From Nocardia inohanensis NBRC 100128 (GTDB lineage Bacteria > Actinomycetota > Actinomycetes > Mycobacteriales > Mycobacteriaceae): DNA of 64,000 bases. A model generated the notes under the pieces. That model was not told the DNA's origin and did not search any database. It worked only from the letters and a program-made list of their open reading frames with translations. Shown here one piece after another: positions 8,052 through 16,723 of the stretch. Within the stretch, counting starts at the first letter, position 1, and the number at the start of each line of letters is the position of its first letter. The translations under genes and the position numbers were made by a program. The stretch lies in the NCBI RefSeq assembly GCF_001612945.1, contig NZ_BDBK01000013.1:1-64000 (forward strand), given 5' to 3'.

Positions 8052-8726
8052 GTGGACGAGGCCCTCGCCAGAGCAGGCATCTTCCAAGGCGTCGAGCCCA
8101 CCGCGGTGGCGGCTCTCGCCAAACAACTTCAGCCTGTGGATTTTCCGCGCGGCCACGTCATCTTCAACGAGGGCGAACCGGGCGATCGGCTGTACATCAT
8201 CACCTCGGGCAAGGTGAAGATCGGACGCCGTTCTCCGGACGGCAGAGAGAACCTGCTGACGATCATGGGCCCGTCGGACATGTTCGGCGAGCTCTCGATC
8301 TTCGACCCCGGTCCGCGTACCTCGACGGCCACCACCGTCACCGAGGTCCGCGCCGTGACGATGGACCGGGACGCGCTCAAGGCGTGGATCGACCAGCGTC
8401 CGGAGATCGCCGAGCAGTTGCTGCGGGTGCTCGCCCGCCGCCTGCGCCGCACCAACAACAACCTGGCCGACCTGATCTTCACGGACGTGCCCGGTCGCGT
8501 GGCGAAGGCGCTGTTGCAGCTGGCTCAGCGGTTCGGCACCCAGGAAGCGGGCGCGCTGCGCGTGACCCACGACCTGACCCAGGAAGAGATCGCCCAGCTG
8601 GTCGGGGCTTCCCGCGAAACCGTGAACAAGGCCCTGGCCGACTTCGCGCACCGCGGTTGGCTGCGACTGGAGGGCAAGAGCGTGCTGATCTCCGACTCGG
8701 AGCGGCTCGCCCGACGCGCCCGGTAG
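8052..8726 (+). CDS. crp: cAMP-responsive transcription factor Crp (Crp/Fnr family)
   Basis: A 224-aa protein nearly identical in design to M. tuberculosis CRP (Rv3676). It has an N-terminal cyclic-nucleotide-binding barrel (about 10-115, with GEPGDRLYIITSGKVKIG and FGELSIFDPGPRTSTA) and a C-terminal winged helix-turn-helix (DLTQEEIAQLVGASRETVNKAL). GTG 8052 is chosen because AAGGAG sits 8 nt upstream and the protein begins VDEALARAGIFQGVEP as in mycobacteria. The open frame extends upstream to 7938 without conservation. It is expected to bind TGTGA-N6-TCACA dyads. One such site occurs in this window between whiB4 and ponA2. Confidence 0.97.
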   Translation: MDEALARAGIFQGVEPTAVAALAKQLQPVDFPRGHVIFNEGEPGDRLYIITSGKVKIGRRSPDGRENLLTIMGPSDMFGELSIFDPGPRTSTATTVTEVRAVTMDRDALKAWIDQRPEIAEQLLRVLARRLRRTNNNLADLIFTDVPGRVAKALLQLAQRFGTQEAGALRVTHDLTQEEIAQLVGASRETVNKALADFAHRGWLRLEGKSVLISDSERLARRAR

Positions 8727-8744
8727 GGATCGGAACTTCGGACT

Positions 8745-8791
8745 CGAAGGGACCGGGTCGTCATCCACCGGGTGGCGTCCCGGTCCCTTCG
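8745..8791 (+). terminator. Terminator after crp
   Basis: The 13-bp stem CGAAGGGACCGGG/CCCGGTCCCTTCG encloses a 21-nt loop that itself holds CCACCGGGTGG. Confidence 0.8.
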
Positions 8792-8819
8792 TGTGTGCCT
8801 GCGTCCCTTGGACGTTCGC

Positions 8820-8848
8820 GGCCCCCGCTGCCGGTCGCAGCGGGGGCC
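8820..8848 (-). terminator. Terminator of the MBL-fold gene
   Basis: The 12-bp stem GGCCCCCGCTGC/GCAGCGGGGGCC with a 5-nt loop lies just past the stop of the minus-strand gene at 8869. Confidence 0.8.
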
Positions 8849-8868
8849 GGGACTCGCCGGTGGAGCGC

Positions 8869-9675
8869 CTAACCGTGCGAACGGATATAGGCCAGTTGGG
8901 CTTTCACCGAGCTGGTCGCGGCCGGCCAGAGACGCTTGTCGACATCCGCGTAGACGAGCGCGACGATCTGCAATGCCTTGGCCTTGGGGCCGAGCTTCTC
9001 CAGCGCCGCGCGGACCTGGTTCAGGCGCTCCTCGCGATGCGAGATGTAGTAGCGGATCACCGGTTCCGCGTCGGCGTGCTCGGGGCCGTGCGCCGGGAGC
9101 AGGGTGCGGCCGGGTGCCACTTCCAGCAATCGATGCATCGACGACAGGTAGTCGGCCAGGGCGTCGTCGCGCGATTCGAGCACCGTGGTGCCGCTGCCGA
9201 GCACCGTGTCGCCGGTGAGCAGCAACCGCTCGCCGTCGGGCCCGTCGACCAGGAAGCTCAGCGAATCCTGGGTGTGCCCCGGCGTAGCCAGCACGGTGAT
9301 GCGTACTCCAGCAGCCTCGATGACCTCGCCGTCGACGAGTTCGGTGCCGCTCCCACGCAGGAATTCGGCGGACGCGGCGCGCACGGGTGCGCCGGTCTCC
9401 TTCACCAGGCGGTCGATGCCCCCGGTGTGGTCGAAGTGTTCGTGGGTGATCAGGACGAGCGCGATGTTCCCGCCCGTCGCCGCGACCACCGCCTCGGTGT
9501 GCTTGCGGTCCTTGGGACCCGGATCCACCAGCACGTACTCCGCGCTGCCGGGCGCACGCAACAGCCAGGTGTTGGTGCCTTCCAGGGTCATTCCGCTCGG
9601 GTTGTCGGCCAATACGACCGCGGCGGACGGAGTCACTTGCCGCAGTTGCTCATACGCGGGATGGGTGAGCGTCAT
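8869..9675 (-). CDS. MBL-fold metallohydrolase (LACTB2-like, Rv3677c type)
   Basis: A 268-aa metallo-beta-lactamase-fold hydrolase. The zinc-binding motif H78-x-H80-x-D82-H83 is present in VLITHEHFDHTGG. Further ligand motifs appear in ATPGHTQDSLSF and LLTGDTVLGSGT. The fold and length fit the LACTB2/glyoxalase-II-like group. The substrate cannot be told from sequence; thioesters or RNA are both known for relatives. The position next to crp is as in mycobacteria. ATG 9675 has a modest AGGACG upstream. Confidence 0.88.
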   Translation of the reverse strand: MTLTHPAYEQLRQVTPSAAVVLADNPSGMTLEGTNTWLLRAPGSAEYVLVDPGPKDRKHTEAVVAATGGNIALVLITHEHFDHTGGIDRLVKETGAPVRAASAEFLRGSGTELVDGEVIEAAGVRITVLATPGHTQDSLSFLVDGPDGERLLLTGDTVLGSGTTVLESRDDALADYLSSMHRLLEVAPGRTLLPAHGPEHADAEPVIRYYISHREERLNQVRAALEKLGPKAKALQIVALVYADVDKRLWPAATSSVKAQLAYIRSHG

Positions 9676-9694
9676 CTTTACGTCCTAACGCAGG

Positions 9695-9730
9695 AAGCGC
9701 GATGCGTCCAGAGTTGAACGCACCGCGCTT
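9695..9730 (-). terminator. Hairpin between ridA-like and MBL genes
   Basis: Arms AAGCGCG(A)TGCGT and ACGCA(C)CGCGCTT pair with one mismatch. The hairpin sits downstream of the ridA-like stop on the minus strand. The T-run (CTTTTG) is on the plus-strand side. Confidence 0.55.
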
Positions 9731-9767
9731 TTGTTATGTCCGCCAAGCACTTTCGCCGAGGAGCCGG

Positions 9768-10235
9768 TCAGCGCACTTCCGCGATCAGCTCCACCTCGAC
9801 CGGGGTGTTCAACGGCAGCTCCGAGACGCCGACGGCGGAACGGGCGTGCACGCCCGCGTCGCCGAAGACCTCCCCGAGGAATTCCGAGGCGCCGTTGATC
9901 ACCTTCGGCTGTCCGGTGAAACCCGGTGCGGAGGCGACGAATCCGACGACCTTCACGATCCGCACCACATTGTCGAGTCCGACCAGGGCGTGCACCGCGG
10001 CCAGCGCGTTGAGCGCGCACAGCTTGGCGGCCTCGGCGGCCTGTTCGATGTCGACCTCGGCCCCGACCTTGCCGGCCACCGACAGCTCACCGCTCACCAA
10101 CGGCAGCTGGCCGGAGGTGTAGACGAGATTGCCGGTCTGCACGGCAGGCACGTACGCCGCGACCGGGGGCGCGACGGGGGGCAGTTCCAGTCCGAGCTTG
10201 GCCAGGTTCTCCGCCCACGCGGTTGCCGCGGCCAT
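9768..10235 (-). CDS. RidA/YjgF family protein (Rv3678c type)
   Basis: A 155-aa RidA-fold protein. The family deaminates reactive enamine/imine intermediates from PLP enzymes. Visible family features are YVPAVQTGNLVYTSGQLPLV near the N-terminus and the C-terminal NTPVEVELIAEV. The length is typical of the longer actinobacterial group. ATG 10235 is preferred to the longer open frame because it overlaps the stop of the upstream small gene as TGATG, an arrangement for translational re-initiation. Confidence 0.88.
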   Translation of the reverse strand: MAAATAWAENLAKLGLELPPVAPPVAAYVPAVQTGNLVYTSGQLPLVSGELSVAGKVGAEVDIEQAAEAAKLCALNALAAVHALVGLDNVVRIVKVVGFVASAPGFTGQPKVINGASEFLGEVFGDAGVHARSAVGVSELPLNTPVEVELIAEVR

Positions 10236-10399
10236 CAGTTCTTGGGTCGCTTCAGGTAGGCGACATGCTGTTCGCCGGTCGGTCCGGGCAGCACGCTGAC
10301 GAGTTCCCAGCCATCGCTGCCCCACTGGTCGAGGATCGCCTTGGTGGCGTGCGTCAACAGCGGCACCGTGGCGTACTCCCACGCGGTCACATCACTCAT
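10235..10399 (-). CDS. Small DUF4177-family protein
   Basis: A 54-aa protein translated directly from the sequence: MSDVTAWEYATVPL at the start, DGWELVSVLPG in the middle and AYLKRPKN at the end. The WEY...GWEL pattern is the DUF4177 signature. Function is unknown. The gene is short enough to be missed by length filters. It is coupled to the ridA-like gene through a TGATG overlap, so the pair forms one operon. A similarly placed small gene is annotated in mycobacteria, as I recall. Confidence 0.8.
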   Translation of the reverse strand: MSDVTAWEYATVPLLTHATKAILDQWGSDGWELVSVLPGPTGEQHVAYLKRPKN

Positions 10400-10551
10400 G
10401 GTTGGAGATTAGCCGCGCGGCGGGTCGCGCAGGAGGCCGGGACCTCTGGAGTAGCGTGCGCTTTCAGGAAATCCGAGTTTCCGGAGTGGTGTACCAGACA
10501 GTTACGCGTCACTCTGGGCAGGAATCAGGAACGAGTTATAGGCTCGCGAGC

Positions 10552-11589
10552 GTGGGAGTACCGATAGCAGTGCCCGTTTCGGTTGAGCCGGGGGTCGAAG
10601 CAGGTTGGCCGGAGCGGGCGGACAAAGCCCGCCTGCATTACGTATCCGGAAAAGGGGGGACCGGTAAGTCCACGGTCGCGGCGGCGCTCGCACTCGCGCT
10701 GGCCGCGGGGGGACGCCGGGTGTTGCTGGTGGAGGTCGAGGGCAGACAGTCGATTGCCCAGCTCTTCGACCTGCCGCCATTGCCGCCCACCGAGACTCGG
10801 ATCGCCACCGCGGAGGGCGGCGGCGAGGTGCTGGCGCTGGCGCTCGACGTCGAGCATGCCTTCCTGGAATACCTCGACATGTTCTACAACCTGGGTTTCG
10901 CCGGTCGCGCCATGCGCCGGGTGGGGGCGATCGAGTTCGTCACCACCATCGCGCCGGGTCTGCGGGACGTGATCCTGACCGGGAAGATCAAGGAGTGCGC
11001 GGTGCGCGTCGACAAGGCGGGTAAACCGGTTTACGACGAAATCGTCATCGACGCACCGCCGACCGGCCGGATCGCCAGCTTCCTGGATGTCACCCAGGCC
11101 ATGGCCGAGATCGCGGGCGGGGGCCCGATCGCCTCGCAGGCCGAAGGCGTCTCCAAGCTGCTGCATTCGCCGCAGACCATGATCCACCTGGTCACGCTGC
11201 TGGAGGCGCTGCCGGTGCAGGAGACCGCCGACGCCGTCGCGGAATTGACCGCCAACGACCTGAATATCGGCACGGTGATCGTGAACCGGGCCAGCGAGGG
11301 CTACCTGCCGCGCGCCGTGCGCGAGCGGGCCGCCACCGGTGATTTCGATGCCGAGGCCCTGCGGCAGGGGCTGGCCGAGGCCGGAATCAGCTTGTCGGAG
11401 GCCGATTTCGAGGGCCTGGTCGCCGAGGCAGTGGAGCATTCCGCGCGCCTGGCCGCCCAGGACGAGAGCGCCGCCGACCTGGCGCAGGTGAACATTTCAC
11501 GCATGTACCTGCCGTCGCTCACCGACGGTATGGATCTGGGCGGGCTCTACGAGCTGGCCGAGGTATTGAGCGCCCAGGGGGTCCGCTAG
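10552..11589 (+). CDS. ArsA/GET3-type ATPase, first of a pair (Rv3679 type)
   Basis: A 345-aa SIMIBI-class P-loop ATPase. The deviant Walker A GKGGTGKST (33-41) and switch region IVIDAPPTGRIASFLD are visible. The residues after Walker A (LLVEVEGRQSIAQLFD) match mycobacterial Rv3679 closely. The pair Rv3679/Rv3680 is described as anion-transporter-like ATPases that work together and affect envelope integrity. GTG 10552 is chosen (GTG 10570 possible). A TATAGG -10-like box at 10537 leaves almost no leader. The stop is 2 nt before the partner's ATG. Confidence 0.9.
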   Translation: MGVPIAVPVSVEPGVEAGWPERADKARLHYVSGKGGTGKSTVAAALALALAAGGRRVLLVEVEGRQSIAQLFDLPPLPPTETRIATAEGGGEVLALALDVEHAFLEYLDMFYNLGFAGRAMRRVGAIEFVTTIAPGLRDVILTGKIKECAVRVDKAGKPVYDEIVIDAPPTGRIASFLDVTQAMAEIAGGGPIASQAEGVSKLLHSPQTMIHLVTLLEALPVQETADAVAELTANDLNIGTVIVNRASEGYLPRAVRERAATGDFDAEALRQGLAEAGISLSEADFEGLVAEAVEHSARLAAQDESAADLAQVNISRMYLPSLTDGMDLGGLYELAEVLSAQGVR

Positions 11590-11591
11590 TC

Positions 11592-12773
11592 ATGATCGTT
11601 CCGGCAAGCACTGTGCCCCTGGACATTACGAAGATCATCACCGATCCCACCGCGCGCATCGTGGTGTGCTGCGGCTCCGGCGGCGTCGGCAAGACCACCA
11701 CGGCGGCGGCCATCGCGCTGCGGGCCGCGGAGGCCGGGCGCAAGGTCGTGGTGCTGACCATCGATCCGGCGCGGCGGCTGGCGCAGTCGCTCGGGGTCAG
11801 CGATCTGGGGAACACCCCGCAGCGGGTGGATCTCGGTCACGAGACCGATGGCGAGCTCTACGCCATGATGCTGAACATGCGCCGCACCTTCGACGAGATG
11901 GTGCTCGAGCACACCAGCCCCGACAAGGCCGAGCAGATCTTCGCCAACCCCATCTACCAGACCGTGGCCTCCTCTTTCGGTGGCACACAGGAGTACATGG
12001 CGATGGAGAAGCTGGGGCAGCTGGCGGCCAAGCGCGAGTGGGACCTGATCGTGGTCGACACGCCCCCGTCGCGGAACGCGCTGGACTTCCTGGACGCGCC
12101 CAAGCGGCTCGGTAACTTCCTGAACGGCAAGATGATCCGCGTGATCATGGCCCCGGGCCGGGGTGTCGGTAAGTTCGTCGCCGGCGCCATGAGCCTCGCC
12201 TTGCGCGGGGTCTCGACCATCGTCGGCGGCCAATTGCTCAAAGACGCCTCTGTCTTCTTGCAGTCACTGGAATCCATGTTCGGCGGTTTCCAGGATCGCG
12301 CCGATCGCACCTACGCCATGCTCTCCCGGCCCGGCACCCACTTCATCGTGGTGGCCGCGGCGGAACCCGACGCACTGCGGGAAGCCTCGTTCTTCGTCGA
12401 TCGCCTCTCGCACGACAAGATGCCCCTGGCCGGTTTGGTCCTCAACCGCACCCACCCGGTGCTGAGCTCGCTCTCCGCCGAGCAGGCGCAGGTCGCGGCC
12501 GATCGTCTGGCCCCGCAGCCGAACGGCAACGGCGCGGCGGCCGACAGCCAGGACACCTCACCGGCCGCGGTCACCGCCGCCGTGCTGCGCATCCACGCCC
12601 AGCGCGCCGCCACCGCCAAGCGCGAACAGCATCTGCTGCACCGCTTCACCGGCGCGCACCCCAGCGTCCCGATCGCGGCCGTGACCGCGCTCCCCTTCGA
12701 AGTCGCCGACCTCGAAGCCCTCCAGGCCGTGGGCGACCAACTCGCCGAAGCCGGATCAGCGAAGTCGGCTTAG
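11592..12773 (+). CDS. ArsA/GET3-type ATPase, second of a pair (Rv3680 type)
   Basis: A 393-aa ATPase with Walker A CGSGGVGKTTTAAA at about residues 27-40, the DPARRLAQSLG region and DLIVVDTPPSRNALDFLDAP as switch II. The protein lacks the cysteines that mark arsenite-pump ArsA, so arsenic transport is unlikely. It starts 2 nt after its partner's stop and is surely cotranscribed. A bidirectional hairpin separates it from whiB4. Confidence 0.92.
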   Translation: MIVPASTVPLDITKIITDPTARIVVCCGSGGVGKTTTAAAIALRAAEAGRKVVVLTIDPARRLAQSLGVSDLGNTPQRVDLGHETDGELYAMMLNMRRTFDEMVLEHTSPDKAEQIFANPIYQTVASSFGGTQEYMAMEKLGQLAAKREWDLIVVDTPPSRNALDFLDAPKRLGNFLNGKMIRVIMAPGRGVGKFVAGAMSLALRGVSTIVGGQLLKDASVFLQSLESMFGGFQDRADRTYAMLSRPGTHFIVVAAAEPDALREASFFVDRLSHDKMPLAGLVLNRTHPVLSSLSAEQAQVAADRLAPQPNGNGAAADSQDTSPAAVTAAVLRIHAQRAATAKREQHLLHRFTGAHPSVPIAAVTALPFEVADLEALQAVGDQLAEAGSAKSA

Positions 12774-12903
12774 CTCGCCGGGCCGATCCGGGGGTACAAC
12801 GCCTTCCCCACAGGGGCGTGGGGCGCAGACCCGATCACTCTCACCTGGAACATTTCCGGATGAAACTGCCCGGTCTGGCGCAGATGCCCGATTCGACCCC
12901 GGA

Positions 12904-12940
12904 AACGGACCGAGCCCGCAAGATGCGGGCTCGGTCCGTT
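12904..12940. terminator. Bidirectional terminator between ATPase pair and whiB4
   Basis: The 17-bp perfect stem AACGGACCGAGCCCGCA with its complement and a 3-nt loop ends in TT on one side and starts with AA on the other. It therefore serves both convergent genes. Confidence 0.9.
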
Positions 12941-12975
12941 CTGCCTATGGGGGGATCGGAGTTAGGGGATACTGC

Positions 12976-13299
12976 TTACATCGCTACTTTCTGCGAACGC
13001 TGGGCGAAGAAGAAGTCGGCCCAAGACGTCACTTCGGGGTGTTGCTTGAGCAGCGCGCGGCGCTGCCGCTCGGTCATGCCGCCCCACACACCGAACTCGA
13101 CACGATTGTCCAGGGCGTCGGCCCCGCACTCCATCAGCACCGGGCAGTGCCGGCAGATGGTCGCCGCTTTACGCTGCGCGGCGCCTCGCACGAAAAGCTG
13201 GTCGGGATCTACTTCCTTGCATCGGGCCTGGGAAACCCAGGCGATTCTCGCTTCGGCCTGCTCCACGTCCAATCGAGCGATCGGGGTAGTCATGTGCAT
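12976..13299 (-). CDS. whiB4: WhiB-family iron-sulfur regulator, WhiB4 type
   Basis: A 107-aa WhiB protein. The four cluster cysteines are Cys27, Cys49, Cys52 and Cys58 (ICRHCPVLMEC). The G-V-W-G-G turn and the basic C-terminus (MTERQRRALLKQHPEV) follow. It closely matches M. tuberculosis WhiB4 (Rv3681c), a redox-sensing DNA-binding protein, and holds the same place between the Rv3680-type ATPase and ponA2. The first of two near-adjacent ATGs (13299) is chosen because AAAGGGG is 8 nt upstream. It shares a 268-bp divergent promoter region with ponA2. Confidence 0.95.
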   Translation of the reverse strand: MHMTTPIARLDVEQAEARIAWVSQARCKEVDPDQLFVRGAAQRKAATICRHCPVLMECGADALDNRVEFGVWGGMTERQRRALLKQHPEVTSWADFFFAQRSQKVAM

Positions 13300-13404
13300 T
13301 TGGTGTGCCCCTTTGCAGTCCGAACACCGGGTCACGGCGCTCCAGAATCGCGTACAGCGCGCAGTTACCCAACCCCACTGCGTTCTGCACCACATTCCAC
13401 TTTG

Positions 13405-13424
13405 AGTGTTAGCTCTATCACACT
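13405..13424. promoter_or_regulatory. Predicted Crp-binding site between whiB4 and ponA2
   Basis: AGTGTTA-GCTCTA-TCACACT is a 20-bp dyad with one mismatch. It fits the mycobacterial CRP consensus TGTGA-N6-TCACA at nine of ten positions. It lies about 105 bp before whiB4 and 145 bp before ponA2. Apart from this, the 13300-13567 gap shows only a CACACT-N20-AGTGTG repeat sharing the same right half. Confidence 0.6.
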
Positions 13425-13567
13425 GGGTTCTCAATCTAGATAAGAGTGTGAGGCTTGCGCAAGACCGTCCCGAGATTTTCTGGTACGTCCGTCCATGCAT
13501 TCGTCACCTGAAACCGGGCAGTCGGCACCATTCCGGACGAATGGACACCCCGACGCGAGGGCACCGA

Positions 13568-15961
13568 GTGTCCCGACGGCCAATTAGGCTGTGGCACGTG
13601 CCCATCACACGAACGCTCTGGAGACTGGCCGGCAGCTGCATTCTGGCCGCCGTGCTTCTCGCCGGGTTGCTGTTCCCACTCGCGGGCGGATTCGGTTTCA
13701 TCTCCAACCGCGCCGCCGACGCCGTCGACAATGTCTCCGCCGAACTGGTGGAGGGCACCGTTCCCGCGGTGTCCACCATGGTCGACACGAACAATCAGCC
13801 CATCGCGTGGCTGTACGAGCAGCGCCGGTTCGAAGTGCCCAGCGACAAGATCTCCAACGACATGAAGCTCGCGCTGGTGTCCGTTGAGGACCGACGCTTC
13901 GCCGAACACGGCGGTGTGGACTGGCAGGGCACGTTCCGCGCCTTCCTGACCAACACCTCCGGCGGCGAAGTGCAGCAGGGTGGTTCGACCATCGACCAGC
14001 AGTACGTGAAGAACTACCTGCTGCTGGTGGTCGCCAAGACCGATGCCGAACGCCGCGCCGCCACCGAGACCACCCCCGCCCGCAAGATCCGCGAGATCCG
14101 GATGGCGCTGACGCTGGAGAAGGAGCTCACCAAGGACGAGATCCTGACCCGGTACCTGAACCTGGTGCCGTTCGGTAACTCCTCGTACGGCATCCAGGAC
14201 GCGGCGCAGACCTACTTCGGCGTCGACGCCAAGGATCTGAGCGTGGTGCAGTCCGCCATGCTCGCCGGCATGGTGCAGTCCAGCTCCAAGCTGAACCCCT
14301 ACACCAATCCGGCCGGTGTGCTGGAGCGGCGGAACACCGTGCTCGACACCATGATCCAGAACATCCCGAGCCGGGCCGAGGAGTTCCGCAAGGCCAAGAG
14401 CGAGCCGCTGGGCGTGCTGGCCGAGCCCAAGGGCCTGCCGCGCGGCTGCATCGCGGCCAACGATCGCGGCTTCTTCTGCGATTACGCGCTGCAATACCTG
14501 GCCAATGCCGGGATCAGCCGCGACCAGATCGACAAGGGCGGCTACCTGATCAAGACCACCCTGGATCCGGACGTGCAGAACTCGGTGAAGGCCGCGGTGA
14601 ACGCCAATGCCGACCCGAACCTGGACGACATCGCCTCGGTGATGAATATCGTGGGCCCGGGCCAGGATTCGCATCCGCTGCTGGCCATGGCGTCCAGCCG
14701 GACCTACGGGCTGGACGCGAACGCGCATCAAACCGTGCAGCCGCAGCCGTATTCGATGGTCGGCGACGGCGCGGGCTCGATCTTCAAGATCTTCACCACG
14801 GCCGCGGCCATGGAGAAGGGCCTGGGCATCAACGCGCAGCTGGACGTGCCCGGCCGCTTCGAGGCCAAGGGCATGGGTAACGGTGGTGCGCGCGGCTGCC
14901 CGGCGGCCACCTACTGCGTCGAGAACGCGGGCAAGTACAAGTCGCCGATGTCGGTGACCGAGGCGCTCGCCACCTCGCCGAACACGGCCTTCGTCAAGCT
15001 GATCCAGGCCGTGGGCGTGGCCCCGACCGTGGATATGGCGGTGCGCCTGGGCATGCGGTCCTACACCCAGGCGGGTACTTCCGGGCACGGCAATCAGAGC
15101 CTGGCGGACATGATCAAGGATCAGAACCTGGGCTCGTTCACGCTGGGCCCGGTCGCGATCAACCCGCTCGAATTGTCGAATGTGGCGGCCACGCTGGCCT
15201 CCGGCGGCAAGTGGTGCCCGCCCACCCCGATCCGGGAAGTGGTCGACCGCAGCGGCAAGACCGTGCCGCTCACCCAGCAGGCGTGTGAGCAGGTGGTGGA
15301 ACCGGGTCTGGCCAACACCCTCGCCAATGCCATGAGCAAGGACGACGTCAGCGGTACCGCCGCGGGTGCGGCGCAGTCGGTGGGCTGGAACGCGCCGCTG
15401 TCCGCCAAGACCGGTACCACTGAATCGCACCGCTCCTCGGCGTTCCTGGCCTTCACCAACGCGCTGGCCGGTTCGGCCTACATCTACGGTGACAGCCCGA
15501 CGCCCGGCGAGATCTGCTCGTTCCCGCTGCGGAACTGCGGCAGCGGCAACCTGTTCGGTGGTAACGAGCCGGCTCGCAGCTGGCTGGGCGCGGTCAAGAA
15601 CGTGCTCGGCAAGTTCCCGCCGCCGGGGCTGCCGCCGCTGGACGACAAGTACGTGCGCGGGGCGAACAATTCGCAGATTCCGGATGTGGTCGGCCAGACG
15701 CAGGCCGAGGCGACCTCGAATCTGATCGCCGCCGGTTTCCAGGTGTCGGTGGCCACGGCCGCGGGCGCCAACAAGGGGACGGTGCTGAGCATGTCGCCGG
15801 ACGGGTCGGCGATTCCCGGGTCGGTGATCACGATCTACGTGAGTGACGGCACCGCGCGGCCGGCGCCCGCTCCGGCGGAGACACCGACGGCGCCGGGGAT
15901 ACCGGGGTTGCCGAACATCCAGCTGCCGCCGATACCCATACCCATTCCGATCCCACGCTGA
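13568..15961 (+). CDS. ponA2: Bifunctional class A penicillin-binding protein PonA2
   Basis: A 797-aa peptidoglycan synthase at the membrane. A short cytoplasmic head and one membrane helix (about 18-45) precede the glycosyltransferase-51 domain (Glu107 in VSVEDRRFAEHGGVDW). The transpeptidase domain follows, with Ser404-x-x-Lys407 (GSIFK), Ser470-Pro-Asn472 and Lys614-Thr-Gly616. One PASTA domain (about 692-752) and a Pro/Ile-rich tail end the protein. GTG 13568 is chosen for its GAGGG site 6 nt upstream; GTG 13598 is the alternative. It corresponds to M. tuberculosis Rv3682. Confidence 0.95.
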   Translation: MSRRPIRLWHVPITRTLWRLAGSCILAAVLLAGLLFPLAGGFGFISNRAADAVDNVSAELVEGTVPAVSTMVDTNNQPIAWLYEQRRFEVPSDKISNDMKLALVSVEDRRFAEHGGVDWQGTFRAFLTNTSGGEVQQGGSTIDQQYVKNYLLLVVAKTDAERRAATETTPARKIREIRMALTLEKELTKDEILTRYLNLVPFGNSSYGIQDAAQTYFGVDAKDLSVVQSAMLAGMVQSSSKLNPYTNPAGVLERRNTVLDTMIQNIPSRAEEFRKAKSEPLGVLAEPKGLPRGCIAANDRGFFCDYALQYLANAGISRDQIDKGGYLIKTTLDPDVQNSVKAAVNANADPNLDDIASVMNIVGPGQDSHPLLAMASSRTYGLDANAHQTVQPQPYSMVGDGAGSIFKIFTTAAAMEKGLGINAQLDVPGRFEAKGMGNGGARGCPAATYCVENAGKYKSPMSVTEALATSPNTAFVKLIQAVGVAPTVDMAVRLGMRSYTQAGTSGHGNQSLADMIKDQNLGSFTLGPVAINPLELSNVAATLASGGKWCPPTPIREVVDRSGKTVPLTQQACEQVVEPGLANTLANAMSKDDVSGTAAGAAQSVGWNAPLSAKTGTTESHRSSAFLAFTNALAGSAYIYGDSPTPGEICSFPLRNCGSGNLFGGNEPARSWLGAVKNVLGKFPPPGLPPLDDKYVRGANNSQIPDVVGQTQAEATSNLIAAGFQVSVATAAGANKGTVLSMSPDGSAIPGSVITIYVSDGTARPAPAPAETPTAPGIPGLPNIQLPPIPIPIPIPR

Positions 15962-15965
15962 GTGA

Positions 15966-15998
15966 CAGCGGCCCCTCGCCAATGGTGAGGGGCCGCTG
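15966..15998 (+). terminator. Terminator after ponA2
   Basis: A 15-bp stem (CAGCGGCCCCTCGCC with one G-T pair) around a 3-nt loop lies 5 nt after the stop. Confidence 0.85.
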
Positions 15999-16026
15999 CC
16001 GTATTCGGCTCGCCCTGTTTGTACTC

Positions 16027-16073
16027 AATACGAAACGCCCGGAGCGAGAGACTCACTCCGGGCGTTTCGTATT
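16027..16073 (-). terminator. Terminator of the YqeY-like gene
   Basis: An 18-bp perfect stem (AATACGAAACGCCCGGAG and its complement) with an 11-nt loop lies just beyond the minus-strand stop at 16098. Confidence 0.85.
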
Positions 16074-16097
16074 AATGGGGCGTAGCTCTGATCGCGC

Positions 16098-16562
16098 TCA
16101 GAGCCGCGCTTTGACGGCCGCGGAAACCCGGGAACCGTCGGCCCGGCCCGCCGCCAGCGCGGTGGCGATCTTCATGACCTGACCCATCTGCTTCATGCCC
16201 GGCCGTTCGCCGATCTGCTCGGCGACATCCGCGATGGCGGTGTCGGCGATGTCGGCGACCTCCGCATCGGTCAGCGGGGTCGGCAGGTACTCGTCGATGA
16301 TCTGCTCTTCGGCCCGCTCGTTGGCGGCCAGCTCACCGCGTCCGGCCTGCTCGTAGACGACGGCGGCCTCGTTGCGCTTCTTCGACTCCTTCGCGAGCAC
16401 GGCGATCACCTCGGCGTCGCTGAGCTCGCGCGCGGTGGTGCCGGCGACCTCGGCGGTCTGGACAGCGGCCAGCAGCATGCGCAGCGTATTGAGACGCAGG
16501 GCATCCTTGGCCTTCATCGCGGTGGTGAGGTCCGCACGCAGCTTCGATTTGAGTTCCGCCAT
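16098..16562 (-). CDS. GatB/YqeY domain-containing protein
   Basis: A 154-aa soluble helical protein with the stand-alone GatB/YqeY fold. It shows MAELKSKLRADLTTAMKAKD at the start, the RLNTLRMLLAA helix, IIDEYLPTPL and a C-terminal GRADGSRVSAAVKARL. Relatives are thought to bind tRNA, but no enzymatic activity is established. ATG 16562 is the first codon that gives the conserved N-terminus; the longer frame upstream is not conserved. It diverges from the metallophosphoesterase gene. Confidence 0.9.
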   Translation of the reverse strand: MAELKSKLRADLTTAMKAKDALRLNTLRMLLAAVQTAEVAGTTARELSDAEVIAVLAKESKKRNEAAVVYEQAGRGELAANERAEEQIIDEYLPTPLTDAEVADIADTAIADVAEQIGERPGMKQMGQVMKIATALAAGRADGSRVSAAVKARL

Positions 16563-16723
16563 GCGGGACACGCTACCGCGCGGCCCCGCCCCGCCCGCAC
16601 GTCTTTTTCGCGGTGTCGGTCCGGCCGGGTCCGCGCGAAGATACCCGCCGGCGCCACAAAGCGTCGGCGTATCGCAGCTCATATGACTCGATGTTTCCCC
16701 GCCGGGTCGCCTATTCTGGGCAA

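Noticed and set aside
13436..15982. 848-codon open frame antisense to ponA2
   Set aside because: High-GC shadow; Arg/His/Gly-rich with no domain, whereas ponA2 on the other strand is fully conserved.
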